Both the position numbers and the translations under genes were made by a program. From positions 1 through 64,000 of the forward strand of contig JAAESX010000099.1 of the NCBI GenBank assembly GCA_024228935.1: a stretch of 64,000 nt of DNA, written 5' to 3'. Shown here piece after piece: positions 42,167-52,609 of the stretch (positions are counted from its first letter, which is position 1; each line of letters begins with the position of its first letter). The stretch comes from Pseudomonadota bacterium (GTDB lineage Bacteria > Myxococcota_A > UBA796 > CAJQPC01). Below the pieces are notes generated by a model, which saw nothing but the letters and a program-made list of their open reading frames with translations, searched no databases and was not told where the DNA came from.

Positions 42167-44401
42167 TCAGCTGCGGCGGTTGCCCCAACCGCCGTAGCTT
42201 TCAGGCCCTTGGTCCCCCCCCTCCGGCGGGGGCTCGTTGACGGGCGCGGTGAGGACCTTCGGGTTCCGCATGTACGGAAGGGCCGTCTCGTACGCGATGA
42301 CGTCGCCTTCGTGGAGGTCCTTGAGCGCTCGGTCCATGGTGACCATGCCGTCGCGGCGACCGGCCTCCATGATCGAGCTGGCCTGATGCATCTTCCCGTC
42401 GCGGATGAGGTTCCGCATCGCCGGCGTGCCGACCATGACCTCGAACGCTGCCACGCGGCCGGGCTGGTCCTTGTAGGGCAACAGGCGCTGGCTCACGACC
42501 CCCAGCAGACAGCTGGCGAGCATCGAGCGGATCTGGCTCTGCTGGTGGGCCGGGAACACGTCGATGATGCGGTCGATGGCCTGGATCGCGTCGTTGCTGT
42601 GCAGCGTCGCGAGCACCAGGTGTCCGGTCTCAGCGGCGGTCAGTGCAGCCTGGATGGTCTCCCGATCGCGCATCTCGCCGACCAGGATGACGTCGGGGTC
42701 CTGACGCAGGATGTACTTCAGCGCAGCGGCGAAGCTCTTCGTGTCCGCGAAGACCTCGCGCTGGTCGATGGTCGCCTTGGCGCTGGTGTGCGCGTACTCG
42801 ATCGGGTCCTCGATCGTGATGATGCGGCAGGCTCGTGTCCGGTTGATGCGGTCGACGAGACACGCGAGCGTCGTCGACTTTCCAGCGCCGGTGGGCCCGA
42901 CCGTGAGCAGCAGACCGTCCGACCGGGTGCCGAGACGCACGACGACGTCGGGGATGCCGAGCTCCTGGAAGTCCGGGATGTTGCTGGGGATCGCCCGCAG
43001 CGAGGCGGCCATGCGACCGCGCTGGAAGTACGCGTTGACCCGGAACCGGCGCCCATTGTCGAGCGCCAGCGCGAAGTCGATCTCGCGCTCGAGCTCGTAG
43101 CTGCTGCGCTGCTTCCCCGAGAGGATGGAGTAAAGCAGCATCCGCATGTCGGCGTCGGTCAGCTTGCGCTCGCCGATGGTCTCCAGCCGACCGCTGATGC
43201 GCAGGATCGGCGGACGGCCGACGGTGACGTGCAGGTCGCTCGCGTCCCGGTCCAGGACACGGTGCAGCAGCGCCTTCATGTCGAACTCGCCGATGGGACC
43301 GGCCTCGCCCTTGAAGGTGTCGATCGAGGTCGCCATACCCTCGGCCTGAAGCGCGAACTCGTCCGGGTTCGTCGAGTAGGCCATGCCCGTCCCGAAGTCG
43401 ATGACCTCGGCCCGGTACAGGGCGATGAGCGAGCGGTTGAACGGGATCATCGCGGGGTCCTTGATGCCCCGCATGTGGTCGTAGATCTCGTCGTAGCGCT
43501 GCTCGGACATGAGCTTCGCGACGGCTGCGGTCACGGTCAACAGCTCGATGGCGAGCACCCGGCCCTTGCCCTCGGTTCGCGGGATGAGGCGCTGGCTCAC
43601 GACTCCACGGAGGGTCAGCGACAGATCGCTTGAGATCTGGGCGCGCATGTCCTCGTGGAAGAAGCTCATGATGCGCTGCATCGTCTGGGTCGAGTCGATG
43701 GTGTGCAGCGAGGCCAGGACCAGGTGTCCCGTCATCGCCGCCTGGAGCGCGACCTGGATGGTCTCGGCGTCGCGGATCTCGCCGATGAGGATGACGTCCG
43801 GGGACTGCCGCACGACGGTCCGCAGGGCCGCATGGAAGTCCGGACAGTCCTGGCCGATCTCGCGCTGGGTGATGCGCGAGAGCTTCTCGGCGTGCACGAA
43901 CTCGATGGGGTCCTCGATCGTGACGATGTGCGTCTTCCGCGTCCGGTTGATGTGCGCGACGAGCGACGCCATCGTGGTGCTCTTTCCCGAGCCGGTCGCG
44001 CCGGTGACCAGCACCAGGCCGTGCTTCTGTTCGGCCAGATCGCGGACGGTGTCGGGGAGCCCGAGCGCCTCGAACGACAGGTCGCCACCCGACGGCACCG
44101 AGCGAGCGACGATGGAGAGGCGTCCCTGCTGGCGGGCCAGGTTCAGGCGGAAGCGCTTGCCGTCGTCGAGAGACAGACCGCAGTCCAGGTCGCCGGTCGC
44201 CGCCAGCACCTCGCGACCGGAGTCGGTGAGGACGATGTGCAGCAGCTCGTCGATGTCCGCGCGTGTCGTCGCGTCCATCTTGATGCGGCGAACGGCCCCA
44301 TCGATGCGAAGCGCGGGGACCTTGTCCTCGCTGATGAACAGGTCGCTGGCCTTGTAGGACTCCATCCTGGCCATGAGCTTCAAGAGTCGGGGCTGCGCCA
44401 T
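42167..44401 (-). CDS. Tandem PilT-PilT fusion ATPase
   Basis: A 744-residue protein made of two complete PilT/PilU-type retraction ATPase halves (about 1-355 and 370-725). Each half has its own PAS-like N-domain (ASDLFISEDKVPALRIDG; ASDLHVTVGRPPILRISG), Walker A (GATGSGKST; GPTGAGKST), Asp box (ITIEDPIE-type), Walker B (DVILIGEIRD; DVILVGEMRD) and His box (GHLVLASLHT; GHLVLATLHS). Ordinary PilT is about 350 residues and hexameric, so this could form a pseudo-hexamer of three. It would power type IV pilus retraction or a related machine. No other pilus gene is adjacent. Confidence 0.9.
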   Translation of the reverse strand: MAQPRLLKLMARMESYKASDLFISEDKVPALRIDGAVRRIKMDATTRADIDELLHIVLTDSGREVLAATGDLDCGLSLDDGKRFRLNLARQQGRLSIVARSVPSGGDLSFEALGLPDTVRDLAEQKHGLVLVTGATGSGKSTTMASLVAHINRTRKTHIVTIEDPIEFVHAEKLSRITQREIGQDCPDFHAALRTVVRQSPDVILIGEIRDAETIQVALQAAMTGHLVLASLHTIDSTQTMQRIMSFFHEDMRAQISSDLSLTLRGVVSQRLIPRTEGKGRVLAIELLTVTAAVAKLMSEQRYDEIYDHMRGIKDPAMIPFNRSLIALYRAEVIDFGTGMAYSTNPDEFALQAEGMATSIDTFKGEAGPIGEFDMKALLHRVLDRDASDLHVTVGRPPILRISGRLETIGERKLTDADMRMLLYSILSGKQRSSYELEREIDFALALDNGRRFRVNAYFQRGRMAASLRAIPSNIPDFQELGIPDVVVRLGTRSDGLLLTVGPTGAGKSTTLACLVDRINRTRACRIITIEDPIEYAHTSAKATIDQREVFADTKSFAAALKYILRQDPDVILVGEMRDRETIQAALTAAETGHLVLATLHSNDAIQAIDRIIDVFPAHQQSQIRSMLASCLLGVVSQRLLPYKDQPGRVAAFEVMVGTPAMRNLIRDGKMHQASSIMEAGRRDGMVTMDRALKDLHEGDVIAYETALPYMRNPKVLTAPVNEPPPEGGDQGPESYGGWGNRRS
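42171..42197. terminator. Strong hairpin at the convergent HAO-like/PilT ends
   Basis: CGGCGGTT (42174-42181) pairs perfectly with AACCGCCG (42187-42194) around a 5-base loop, and three more pairs (one G-T) extend the stem. It lies just past the HAO-like stop and inside the last codons of the PilT fusion. No T-tract, so it may act as a bidirectional, factor-assisted terminator. Confidence 0.45.
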
Positions 44402-44446
44402 GCCGGACAGCGTAGATCAGCGCCGGACCCGGGTTAGCGCTGGTGC

Positions 44447-45610
44447 ATGTGGATTCACGCCATCGCGGGCCTGTTCGGCTGCACCGGAGAGGACGTCGCG
44501 ACCCTCTACGAAGACCAAAAAGCCGCAGCTCTGGCCGATCCTCCGGCCCTGGAGAGCGACTGGAAGGCCGACGCGGCCGTAAGACTCGCAGAGCCGCTGG
44601 TCCAGGACCTCCTGGAGCAGGGGATCGAGCGCGAGGTCGACGCGATGGGCGCGATCGACGTGAGGATCGGCAAGCTGCGGCCGAAGCTGGACGTCACCTC
44701 CATCGAGCTCGACGAGGGGGGCTGCGACGGCTGCATCGAGCTGGAGGCGGACATCGCCGGGGACGCGGTCCTTCGACTCGGGGCGGGCAGCAAGCACATC
44801 ATCCCGTACACGGGCTCGTTCACGGTCGAGGTGGCGTTCGCGACGACGAGCGCGGACGACGGCCGACACATCGAGCTCACGGTGAAGGACGTGACGAGGT
44901 TCAAGGCCTCGCTGAGCGAGACCAAGTTCGACCTGACCGGGCCGCTGGAGAGCTGGGGAGACACCCTGATCGCCAAGGTCGACCCGCTGGACCTGGGCGC
45001 GTACGGCGGCGAGGACCTGGGCCTGCGGGACATCCGCGTCGGACCGGAGGGCGGGGGCCTGCTCATCGAGCTCCACACCGACGCCAACCCGGCCGGAAAC
45101 GTGGCCCGCGGCGGCGCCCTCCCCGACCAGGGCTTCGAGGTCATCGTCTCGCCGAAGAGCCTGCTGTCCCTCGCCCAGAAGGCCGCGTTCGAGCACGGCG
45201 AGATCGACCACGGTCTGTACGCCGAGCCGACCGACCTGCAGATCAAGCCGGACTCGTTCGAGCTGGCTGTGCGGCTGTACCACCTCGAGGGCGGCTGGTG
45301 GCGGGACTACACGCTGGTCGGCGAGCTCGGCGTCGAGCAGGGCTGGCTCACGATGCGGGCGACCTCGATCGAGCCTGGCGACAGCTCGCGGGGAGCCGCA
45401 GCCATCGACGCGCTGGCGGTCCTGACGGAGTGGTTCGTGCTCGACATGGTGAAGGACGCGGCCCAGGCCTCGGTCCCGAGCCGGGAGCGAGCGACGGCCG
45501 GGAGCCTGGGCGTCAACGCGGTGCTGACCGAGGCGGCCGGGTCGGGCGGCAAGCTGGTGCTGCGCGGCACGGCGACGGTGGGGCCGGCGGGGAAGAAGCC
45601 GGTTCGGTAG
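44447..45610 (+). CDS. Unknown exported/lipoprotein
   Basis: A 387-residue protein that I do not recognise. The start MWIHAIAGLFGC looks like a short lipoprotein signal with Cys at residue 12. The body alternates amphipathic strands and helices (RLAEPLVQDLLEQGIEREVDAMGAIDVRIGKLRPKLDVTSIEL, DIAGDAVLRLGAGSKHIIPYTGSFTVEVAF). This resembles long lipid-binding TULIP-type folds in layout, but I cannot show homology. A Cys pair (GGCDGC) sits near residue 88. It is divergent from the PilT fusion and followed by the palindrome-rich gap before the kinase. Confidence 0.6.
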   Translation: MWIHAIAGLFGCTGEDVATLYEDQKAAALADPPALESDWKADAAVRLAEPLVQDLLEQGIEREVDAMGAIDVRIGKLRPKLDVTSIELDEGGCDGCIELEADIAGDAVLRLGAGSKHIIPYTGSFTVEVAFATTSADDGRHIELTVKDVTRFKASLSETKFDLTGPLESWGDTLIAKVDPLDLGAYGGEDLGLRDIRVGPEGGGLLIELHTDANPAGNVARGGALPDQGFEVIVSPKSLLSLAQKAAFEHGEIDHGLYAEPTDLQIKPDSFELAVRLYHLEGGWWRDYTLVGELGVEQGWLTMRATSIEPGDSSRGAAAIDALAVLTEWFVLDMVKDAAQASVPSRERATAGSLGVNAVLTEAAGSGGKLVLRGTATVGPAGKKPVR

Positions 45611-45666
45611 GCGCTTTGCGCGGGGGTTGGGAGTCGGCCGAGAGGCGGGGCTCCGTTCGTTTCGGG

Positions 45667-45732
45667 GTTGGCCGTCAACTGGTGAGTTGTCGTCGGGGAG
45701 AGACCGAGAACTCGCGAGTTGACCGTCAACTC
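45667..45732. promoter_or_regulatory. Cluster of GTCAACT/AGTTGAC palindromes
   Basis: Within 66 bp are GTTG-N5-CAAC (667-679, last three digits), CAACT-GGTG-AGTTG (676-689), the perfect 12-mer AACTCGCGAGTT (709-720) and GAGTTGAC-C-GTCAACTC (716-732), all before the kinase GTG at 45785. Repeated inverted sites sharing AGTTG/CAACT suggest a multi-site operator. TATGCT at 45755-45760 is a possible -10 box, 25 bp from the start. Confidence 0.5.
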
Positions 45733-45784
45733 GGCCGCCGAGAGAGTCCCGCGGTATGCTCGCCCGGCCCAGGGGGACTCGACC

Positions 45785-47482
45785 GTGACCACCTCGCTCC
45801 GAGACGACGAGGGCCGGTCGATCCGACTCCTCCGTCCCCTCGGAAAGGGCGGCTTCGGCTCGGTCTGGCAGGCCGAGGTCACCGCCCCCAGCGGGCTCGT
45901 CCACCACATGGCGCTGAAGCTCCTCCACGAGGAGCTCATGAACGACGCGGACCTCGTGGCCCGGGCGCGGGACGAGGCTCGGCTGATGTCGCAGCTCAAT
46001 CACGACCACGTCGTCAAGGTCCATGCGCTGACGACGCTGAGCGGTCGGGCGGCGGTCCTGATGGAGTACGTCGAGGGCATCGACTGTACGGCGCTCCTGA
46101 ACGCCGCCCGACAGAGTGGCGAGCCGGGCCTGCCCATCACGGTCGGTCTGGCCATCGTCGAGCGCAGCGCGGCCGCCCTGCATGCCGCCTGGACCACCAT
46201 CTCGCCGCAGACCGGCCGGCCGTTGTGCGTCGTCCACCGCGACATCAAGCCCAGCAACCTGCTGCTGTCCGTCACCGGCCAGGTCAAGGTGATGGACTTT
46301 GGCGTGGCCCGGGCCGACTTCCACCGCGAGGCCCAGACCGAGTCGGTCCAGTTCGGGACCCAGCGCTTCATGGCGCCCGAGCGCTGGCTCCACGGCGTGG
46401 CCGGGCCCGAGAGCGACATCTTCTCGCTGGGCGTGACCCTGTGGGAGCTGCTCGTGGGCGCGAAGTTCGAGCGGCTGCCGCTGTCGGAGGCTCACTTCGA
46501 CGACAAGCGGCAGGAGCAGATCCGAGCGCTCGAGCATCGGACGCCGCTGGATCCCGCCGGTCTCGGCGCGGCCCAGGAGCTGCTGCGCGGAATGCTCGAG
46601 TTCGACCCCGCTCGACGACCCACGGCCGCCCAGGTCGAGGAGCGGGCCAGCGACCTGCTCGAGAGCACCCGCGGGCCGGACCTGCGACGCTGGGCTCGCA
46701 AGCACGTGCCGCCCCTCGTCGAGTCCCGGCAGCGCTCGCTCGACCGGGACCACGACCTGGCCGAGCTGTCCGGCACGCTCGCCCGGCGGACCGAGCCCGA
46801 GGAGACCGCGGCCACCCCGTCGATCCCCCGCACGCCGGCGCCCATCCTCCCCGCCACGACGCCGCCGCCCGAGCCCACCTGGACCCCCGAGCCCACCACG
46901 GCACCCCAGCGGCCCGCGTTCCTCGGAGCGGCGGCGGGTCTGGCCCTGGTCCTGGGTCTCGGCGGCGTCGCGGTCTGGCAGCTCATCCCGGGCGAAGCAC
47001 CGGACGAACCGTTGGTCGAGGTCCCGACGGACGAACCCGTCCCCGCTGAGGCGCTCGCGCTCCCGGCCGCCGAGGTCGATGCGACCGAACCGGTCCGGGC
47101 CGTGGTCGACGAGCCCGTGCCGCGCGCGGTCGCGACGAGGTCCCAACCCAAGTCGGTCGAGCCCGAACCCGAGCCCGTTGCCGAGCTCGAACCCGAGCCA
47201 GCCACCGAGCCGCCCACGACGGTGGTCCACATCACCGAGCGCCCAGCGGTCACCGAGACCGTGACCATCAAGGTCCTGGCCGACCCGTCGGATGGCTACG
47301 CCCTTGCGGACGGCCAGCGCGCCAACGTCCGCGAGTCCCTGACCCTGACGGTCGGCGCCACCACAGGCCTGAAGTTCACCTGGCCCGACGCGCAGACCCT
47401 GCGATGCGACAAGGTCATCACCGCCGACCTCACCAAGATCAAGTTCGACCAGGAGTCCCAGAAGTGCACCTACTCCTTCTGA
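45785..47482 (+). CDS. Membrane Ser/Thr protein kinase (PknB type)
   Basis: A 565-residue kinase. The N-terminal catalytic domain (about 10-300) has the Gly loop LGKGGFGSVWQAE, the Lys in MALKLLHEEL, catalytic HRDIKPSNLLL, DFG in VMDFGVARADF and APE in FMAPERW. A Pro/Thr/Glu linker, one transmembrane helix (about 380-400, AAAGLALVLGLGGVAVW), a second Glu/Pro-rich segment and a small extracytoplasmic domain with two Cys (LRCDKVI, QKCTYSF) follow. GTG 45785 is preferred; an upstream TTG lies in the palindromes. The next gene overlaps its end by 19 bp. Confidence 0.93.
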   Translation: MTTSLRDDEGRSIRLLRPLGKGGFGSVWQAEVTAPSGLVHHMALKLLHEELMNDADLVARARDEARLMSQLNHDHVVKVHALTTLSGRAAVLMEYVEGIDCTALLNAARQSGEPGLPITVGLAIVERSAAALHAAWTTISPQTGRPLCVVHRDIKPSNLLLSVTGQVKVMDFGVARADFHREAQTESVQFGTQRFMAPERWLHGVAGPESDIFSLGVTLWELLVGAKFERLPLSEAHFDDKRQEQIRALEHRTPLDPAGLGAAQELLRGMLEFDPARRPTAAQVEERASDLLESTRGPDLRRWARKHVPPLVESRQRSLDRDHDLAELSGTLARRTEPEETAATPSIPRTPAPILPATTPPPEPTWTPEPTTAPQRPAFLGAAAGLALVLGLGGVAVWQLIPGEAPDEPLVEVPTDEPVPAEALALPAAEVDATEPVRAVVDEPVPRAVATRSQPKSVEPEPEPVAELEPEPATEPPTTVVHITERPAVTETVTIKVLADPSDGYALADGQRANVRESLTLTVGATTGLKFTWPDAQTLRCDKVITADLTKIKFDQESQKCTYSF

Positions 47483-48303
47483 GCTCCGCGCTGGCGCAGG
47501 ACTGCATCGACCTGGGCGCCCACGCCGAGAAGGCCGTCGTCGCCGTCACGGACGACGAGCTCGATCTGGCATCGCGCCTGGCCAAGGAGGGCCTCGCCAG
47601 CCTGGCCTGCCAGCCCCGGGTGCCCAGCCCCGAGGACCTGGCCACGCTGCACCAGGTGCGCGGCGCCGTCGGGGTCTACGGGGGCAACGACGCCCTGGCC
47701 GAGTCCGCCCTCACCCAGGCGAAGAGCACCTACCCCGGCTGGTTCAACGACCGGCTGGGCAGCGGCGTGCGCACCGTCTGGGAGGCCGCCTCCCCCGCCG
47801 GCGAGAGCCAGGTCACCGTCTGGCCCGTACCCGACGACGGGGTCCTGTACATCGACGGTCAGGCCCGCTCCGAGCAGCCCGTCGTCGTGCCGACCGGCTC
47901 GCGTCTCATCCAGGTCGCGGTCGGCGCCGAGGTCGCGTTCGTCCAGGTGGTCGAGCTGACGGACGGCCAGGAGATGGAGTTCGCGACGGGCCTCCCCGAG
48001 CCGACATCCGACCGACGCATCCTGACCCCGTGGCTGGTCGGCCCCCTCCTCGGGGGTGCGGCCACCGGCGGCCTGGTCTACGGCGCCAGCACGCTCGAGC
48101 CCGAGCTCGCCAGGCACAGCGACAGGGGCGACCTCGACCAGCTCCGCTCGACCCGTCGTGACCAGATGTTGCTGGTCGGAGGCGGCGCCGCGACCGCGGT
48201 CCTGGGCGCGGCCTCGCTGGTGCTCCACTTCCGCGCGCTGGGTCAAAGCAACGACGCCCCGACCGAAGAGGTCGAGGCGTCGGAAGAGACCGCAGCGCTG
48301 TAG
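47464..48303 (+). CDS. Exported PEGA-like partner of the kinase
   Basis: A 279-residue protein. GTG 47464 gives a short Sec signal (VHLLLLSSALA, then QDC). The N-terminal half is helical (ASRLAKEGLASLACQP). The middle has a PEGA-type carboxypeptidase-like repeat (VTVWPVPDDGVLYIDGQARSEQPVVVPTGSRLIQVAVG). Two C-terminal membrane spans follow (LVGPLLGGAATGGLVYGAS; LLVGGGAATAVLGAASLVLHF). It overlaps the kinase by 19 bp, so it is likely co-translated and may be a sensor or substrate in the envelope. Family naming is tentative. Confidence 0.72.
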   Translation: MHLLLLSSALAQDCIDLGAHAEKAVVAVTDDELDLASRLAKEGLASLACQPRVPSPEDLATLHQVRGAVGVYGGNDALAESALTQAKSTYPGWFNDRLGSGVRTVWEAASPAGESQVTVWPVPDDGVLYIDGQARSEQPVVVPTGSRLIQVAVGAEVAFVQVVELTDGQEMEFATGLPEPTSDRRILTPWLVGPLLGGAATGGLVYGASTLEPELARHSDRGDLDQLRSTRRDQMLLVGGGAATAVLGAASLVLHFRALGQSNDAPTEEVEASEETAAL

Positions 48304-48313
48304 CTGCCGAGGT

Positions 48314-50179
48314 CTACAGAGTCCGGAGGAAGGCCTCGAGGTCGTCCATCTGCTCGTCGGAGAGGCTGGACGTGTCGCCCATCTCGCCGTCCTTCACGGC
48401 ATCGAGCACGTCGCGGAGCGTCGCTGCGCTGCCGTCGTGCAGGTAGGGAGCGCTCGCCGCGACGCCCTTGAGCCGCGGCGTGTTCACGCCCTCGAGCCCG
48501 AACATGTCGTGCGAGTCGTGGTCGGTGTAGTCGTCGCCGTAGTGGCAGGAGCCACAGCCGACCTCGGCGCTGAAGAAGATCTCCGCACCACGCGACACGG
48601 CGTCGCTGTCGCTGACGTCGGGGGTGTCGGGCAGCGGCGTGAAGTCGACGAACGACGCGATGGCGTCGGCCTCGGCCTGCGTCAGACCCGCGCCGCCCAT
48701 GCGGACCTCGCTGGTGTGCATGGCCTCGTCGGCCACGCTGTCGACGCCGTCGATCCAGGTGAAGGGCGCGGTGTGACCGACCTCGCCGGCCAGCGACGGG
48801 GTCTGCCGCAGGCCCTGCTCGAGGTTCCAGGTCAGGCCATCGTTGCGACCCTGGAGGTGGCACGTCGCACAGGACATGCCGCTCCCGTCGGCCGACATGA
48901 TGGCGCCGGTCGAGGCGTAGAAGAGCTTGCGCCCCTCTTCGATGCTGTCGGGCAGCGTGCTCTCCGACAGCACGGCGCCGGACACCTCGACCGTCGCCTC
49001 GTCGCCCAGGAGAGCGATCTGGCGGTCCAGGAAGCTGTGCACGTACGCCTCGCCGTCGACCGTGAACGCGACACCGCGGGGGCCAGCGTCGGTGGCGAAG
49101 ATGGCGCGGTCACCGCTGACCATCTCGCCGTTCGTGACGGTCGCGTCGTCGTGGTAGTCGGTGGTCACCTGGCGAGCGACGGGCAGGAGGGCCTGGACGA
49201 TGTTCGAGCCCTCCATCGTGATCCAGAGGAACGTGCCGTCGGGGTGCCACGTGGCACTGGACACGTAGCCACGAACGACCTCGCTGCTGCGCTGGTTGCT
49301 CGTGACCTGGCCGGCGAGGAAGAAGGTGTCGCCTTCGTCGAGGCCACCATCGACCGTACCGAGCGTCACCAGGGTCGGGTTGATGCGGGTGACGCCGACG
49401 CTGCCGGCGCCGCTCGAGTAGCTGCTCTCGGGCTCGGGGACGTCGTCGCCATCGGGATCGGTCGGCGTGACGTTGTCGAGGTAGGTCACGGGGACCGCCA
49501 TCGTCTCGCCGTCGGGGCTGATGCTCGGATCACCCGTGATGCGGGCGGTGAGCGTGACCGGCGTGTCGACGTGGTCTCCCTCGAGACCCTCCATCACCGG
49601 CATCTCGATGGTCTCGGTCTCGCCCGTCGCCAGGTCGATCGAGGTGACGGTCGCGCCGTACGCACTCGCCGCGTACAGGACGTCGCCCTGGGGCCGGAGC
49701 GCCAGCCAGTTGGGCTGACCCTCGACCTCGAAGGTGTTCACATGCTCGCCGGCGGCGCTGAACTCCCAGATCTCGCCCTGGGTGGCAAGGGCGACGAACA
49801 GCCGGCCGGCCCCATCGCTGACGAGGCCTGCGGGGTCGGCACCCACCTGGAGTCGGTCGGTGACCGTCAGGCCGGTCCCGTCGTCCGTGAGGATGACGAT
49901 GGCGCGCTCGCTTCTAAGCGACACGGCCACGCGCTCGCCGTCGAGACGGGCGACGCGGAAGGGCGTCTCACCGAGCTGCGTCTCCTCGACGTCTCCGGTG
50001 GCGAGATCGACGCGAGAGATGCTGCCGAGCCCCTCGTTCAGGGCGTACAGGGCGCCGACGTCATCGGCGACGGCCAGGCTCGACGAGCCCGTCGGCGCGT
50101 CGATGCCGAGGTCAGTGTTGCAGCCCATCAAGGCGAGGACTGAGAGAAGTGACAAGGACGAGATCGTCTTGTGCGTCAT
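48314..50179 (-). CDS. Di-heme MauG/CCP-like lipoprotein with beta-propeller
   Basis: A 621-residue lipoprotein with a classical signal (MTHKTISSLSLLSVLALMGC). Residues about 40-390 look like a YVTN-type beta-propeller (repeats such as DVGALYALNEGLGSISRVDLATGDVEE). The C-terminal third has two heme sites, SCATCHLQGRNDG and GCGSCHYGDDYTD, and family blocks LRQTPSLAGEVGHTAPFTW and TPRLKGVAASAPYLHDGSAATL, as in MauG and bacterial cytochrome c peroxidases. It likely faces the periplasm or cell surface. It is divergent from the MopE-repeat protein. ATG 50179 chosen by the signal peptide. Confidence 0.88.
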   Translation of the reverse strand: MTHKTISSLSLLSVLALMGCNTDLGIDAPTGSSSLAVADDVGALYALNEGLGSISRVDLATGDVEETQLGETPFRVARLDGERVAVSLRSERAIVILTDDGTGLTVTDRLQVGADPAGLVSDGAGRLFVALATQGEIWEFSAAGEHVNTFEVEGQPNWLALRPQGDVLYAASAYGATVTSIDLATGETETIEMPVMEGLEGDHVDTPVTLTARITGDPSISPDGETMAVPVTYLDNVTPTDPDGDDVPEPESSYSSGAGSVGVTRINPTLVTLGTVDGGLDEGDTFFLAGQVTSNQRSSEVVRGYVSSATWHPDGTFLWITMEGSNIVQALLPVARQVTTDYHDDATVTNGEMVSGDRAIFATDAGPRGVAFTVDGEAYVHSFLDRQIALLGDEATVEVSGAVLSESTLPDSIEEGRKLFYASTGAIMSADGSGMSCATCHLQGRNDGLTWNLEQGLRQTPSLAGEVGHTAPFTWIDGVDSVADEAMHTSEVRMGGAGLTQAEADAIASFVDFTPLPDTPDVSDSDAVSRGAEIFFSAEVGCGSCHYGDDYTDHDSHDMFGLEGVNTPRLKGVAASAPYLHDGSAATLRDVLDAVKDGEMGDTSSLSDEQMDDLEAFLRTL

Positions 50180-50353
50180 GGGTGCGGCTCCGGGTGAGCG
50201 CGTTTGGGGCCCCTGCAAACCCGAGCGCACGAAGAAAGTAGCGCGACCCCCAGTGGGGTCACAAGGCACACATGCGGTATTTTTGAGGGCCACAACGCAC
50301 ACCCGCCCTCGTTTTCTCCGGCGTTACGCTCTCGTCTTCCCTGGGAGAGGCTC

Positions 50354-52608
<2,255 letters not shown>

Positions 52609-52609
<1 letters not shown>

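Noticed and set aside
45719..45784. TTG 45719 as kinase start
   Set aside because: It lies inside the palindrome cluster and upstream of the -10-like box; the kinase fold begins after GTG 45785.
48298..48319. CTGTAG/CTACAG inverted repeat at the convergent ends near 48.3 kb as terminator
   Set aside because: Only 6 bp and formed mostly by the two stop codons themselves; too weak to list.
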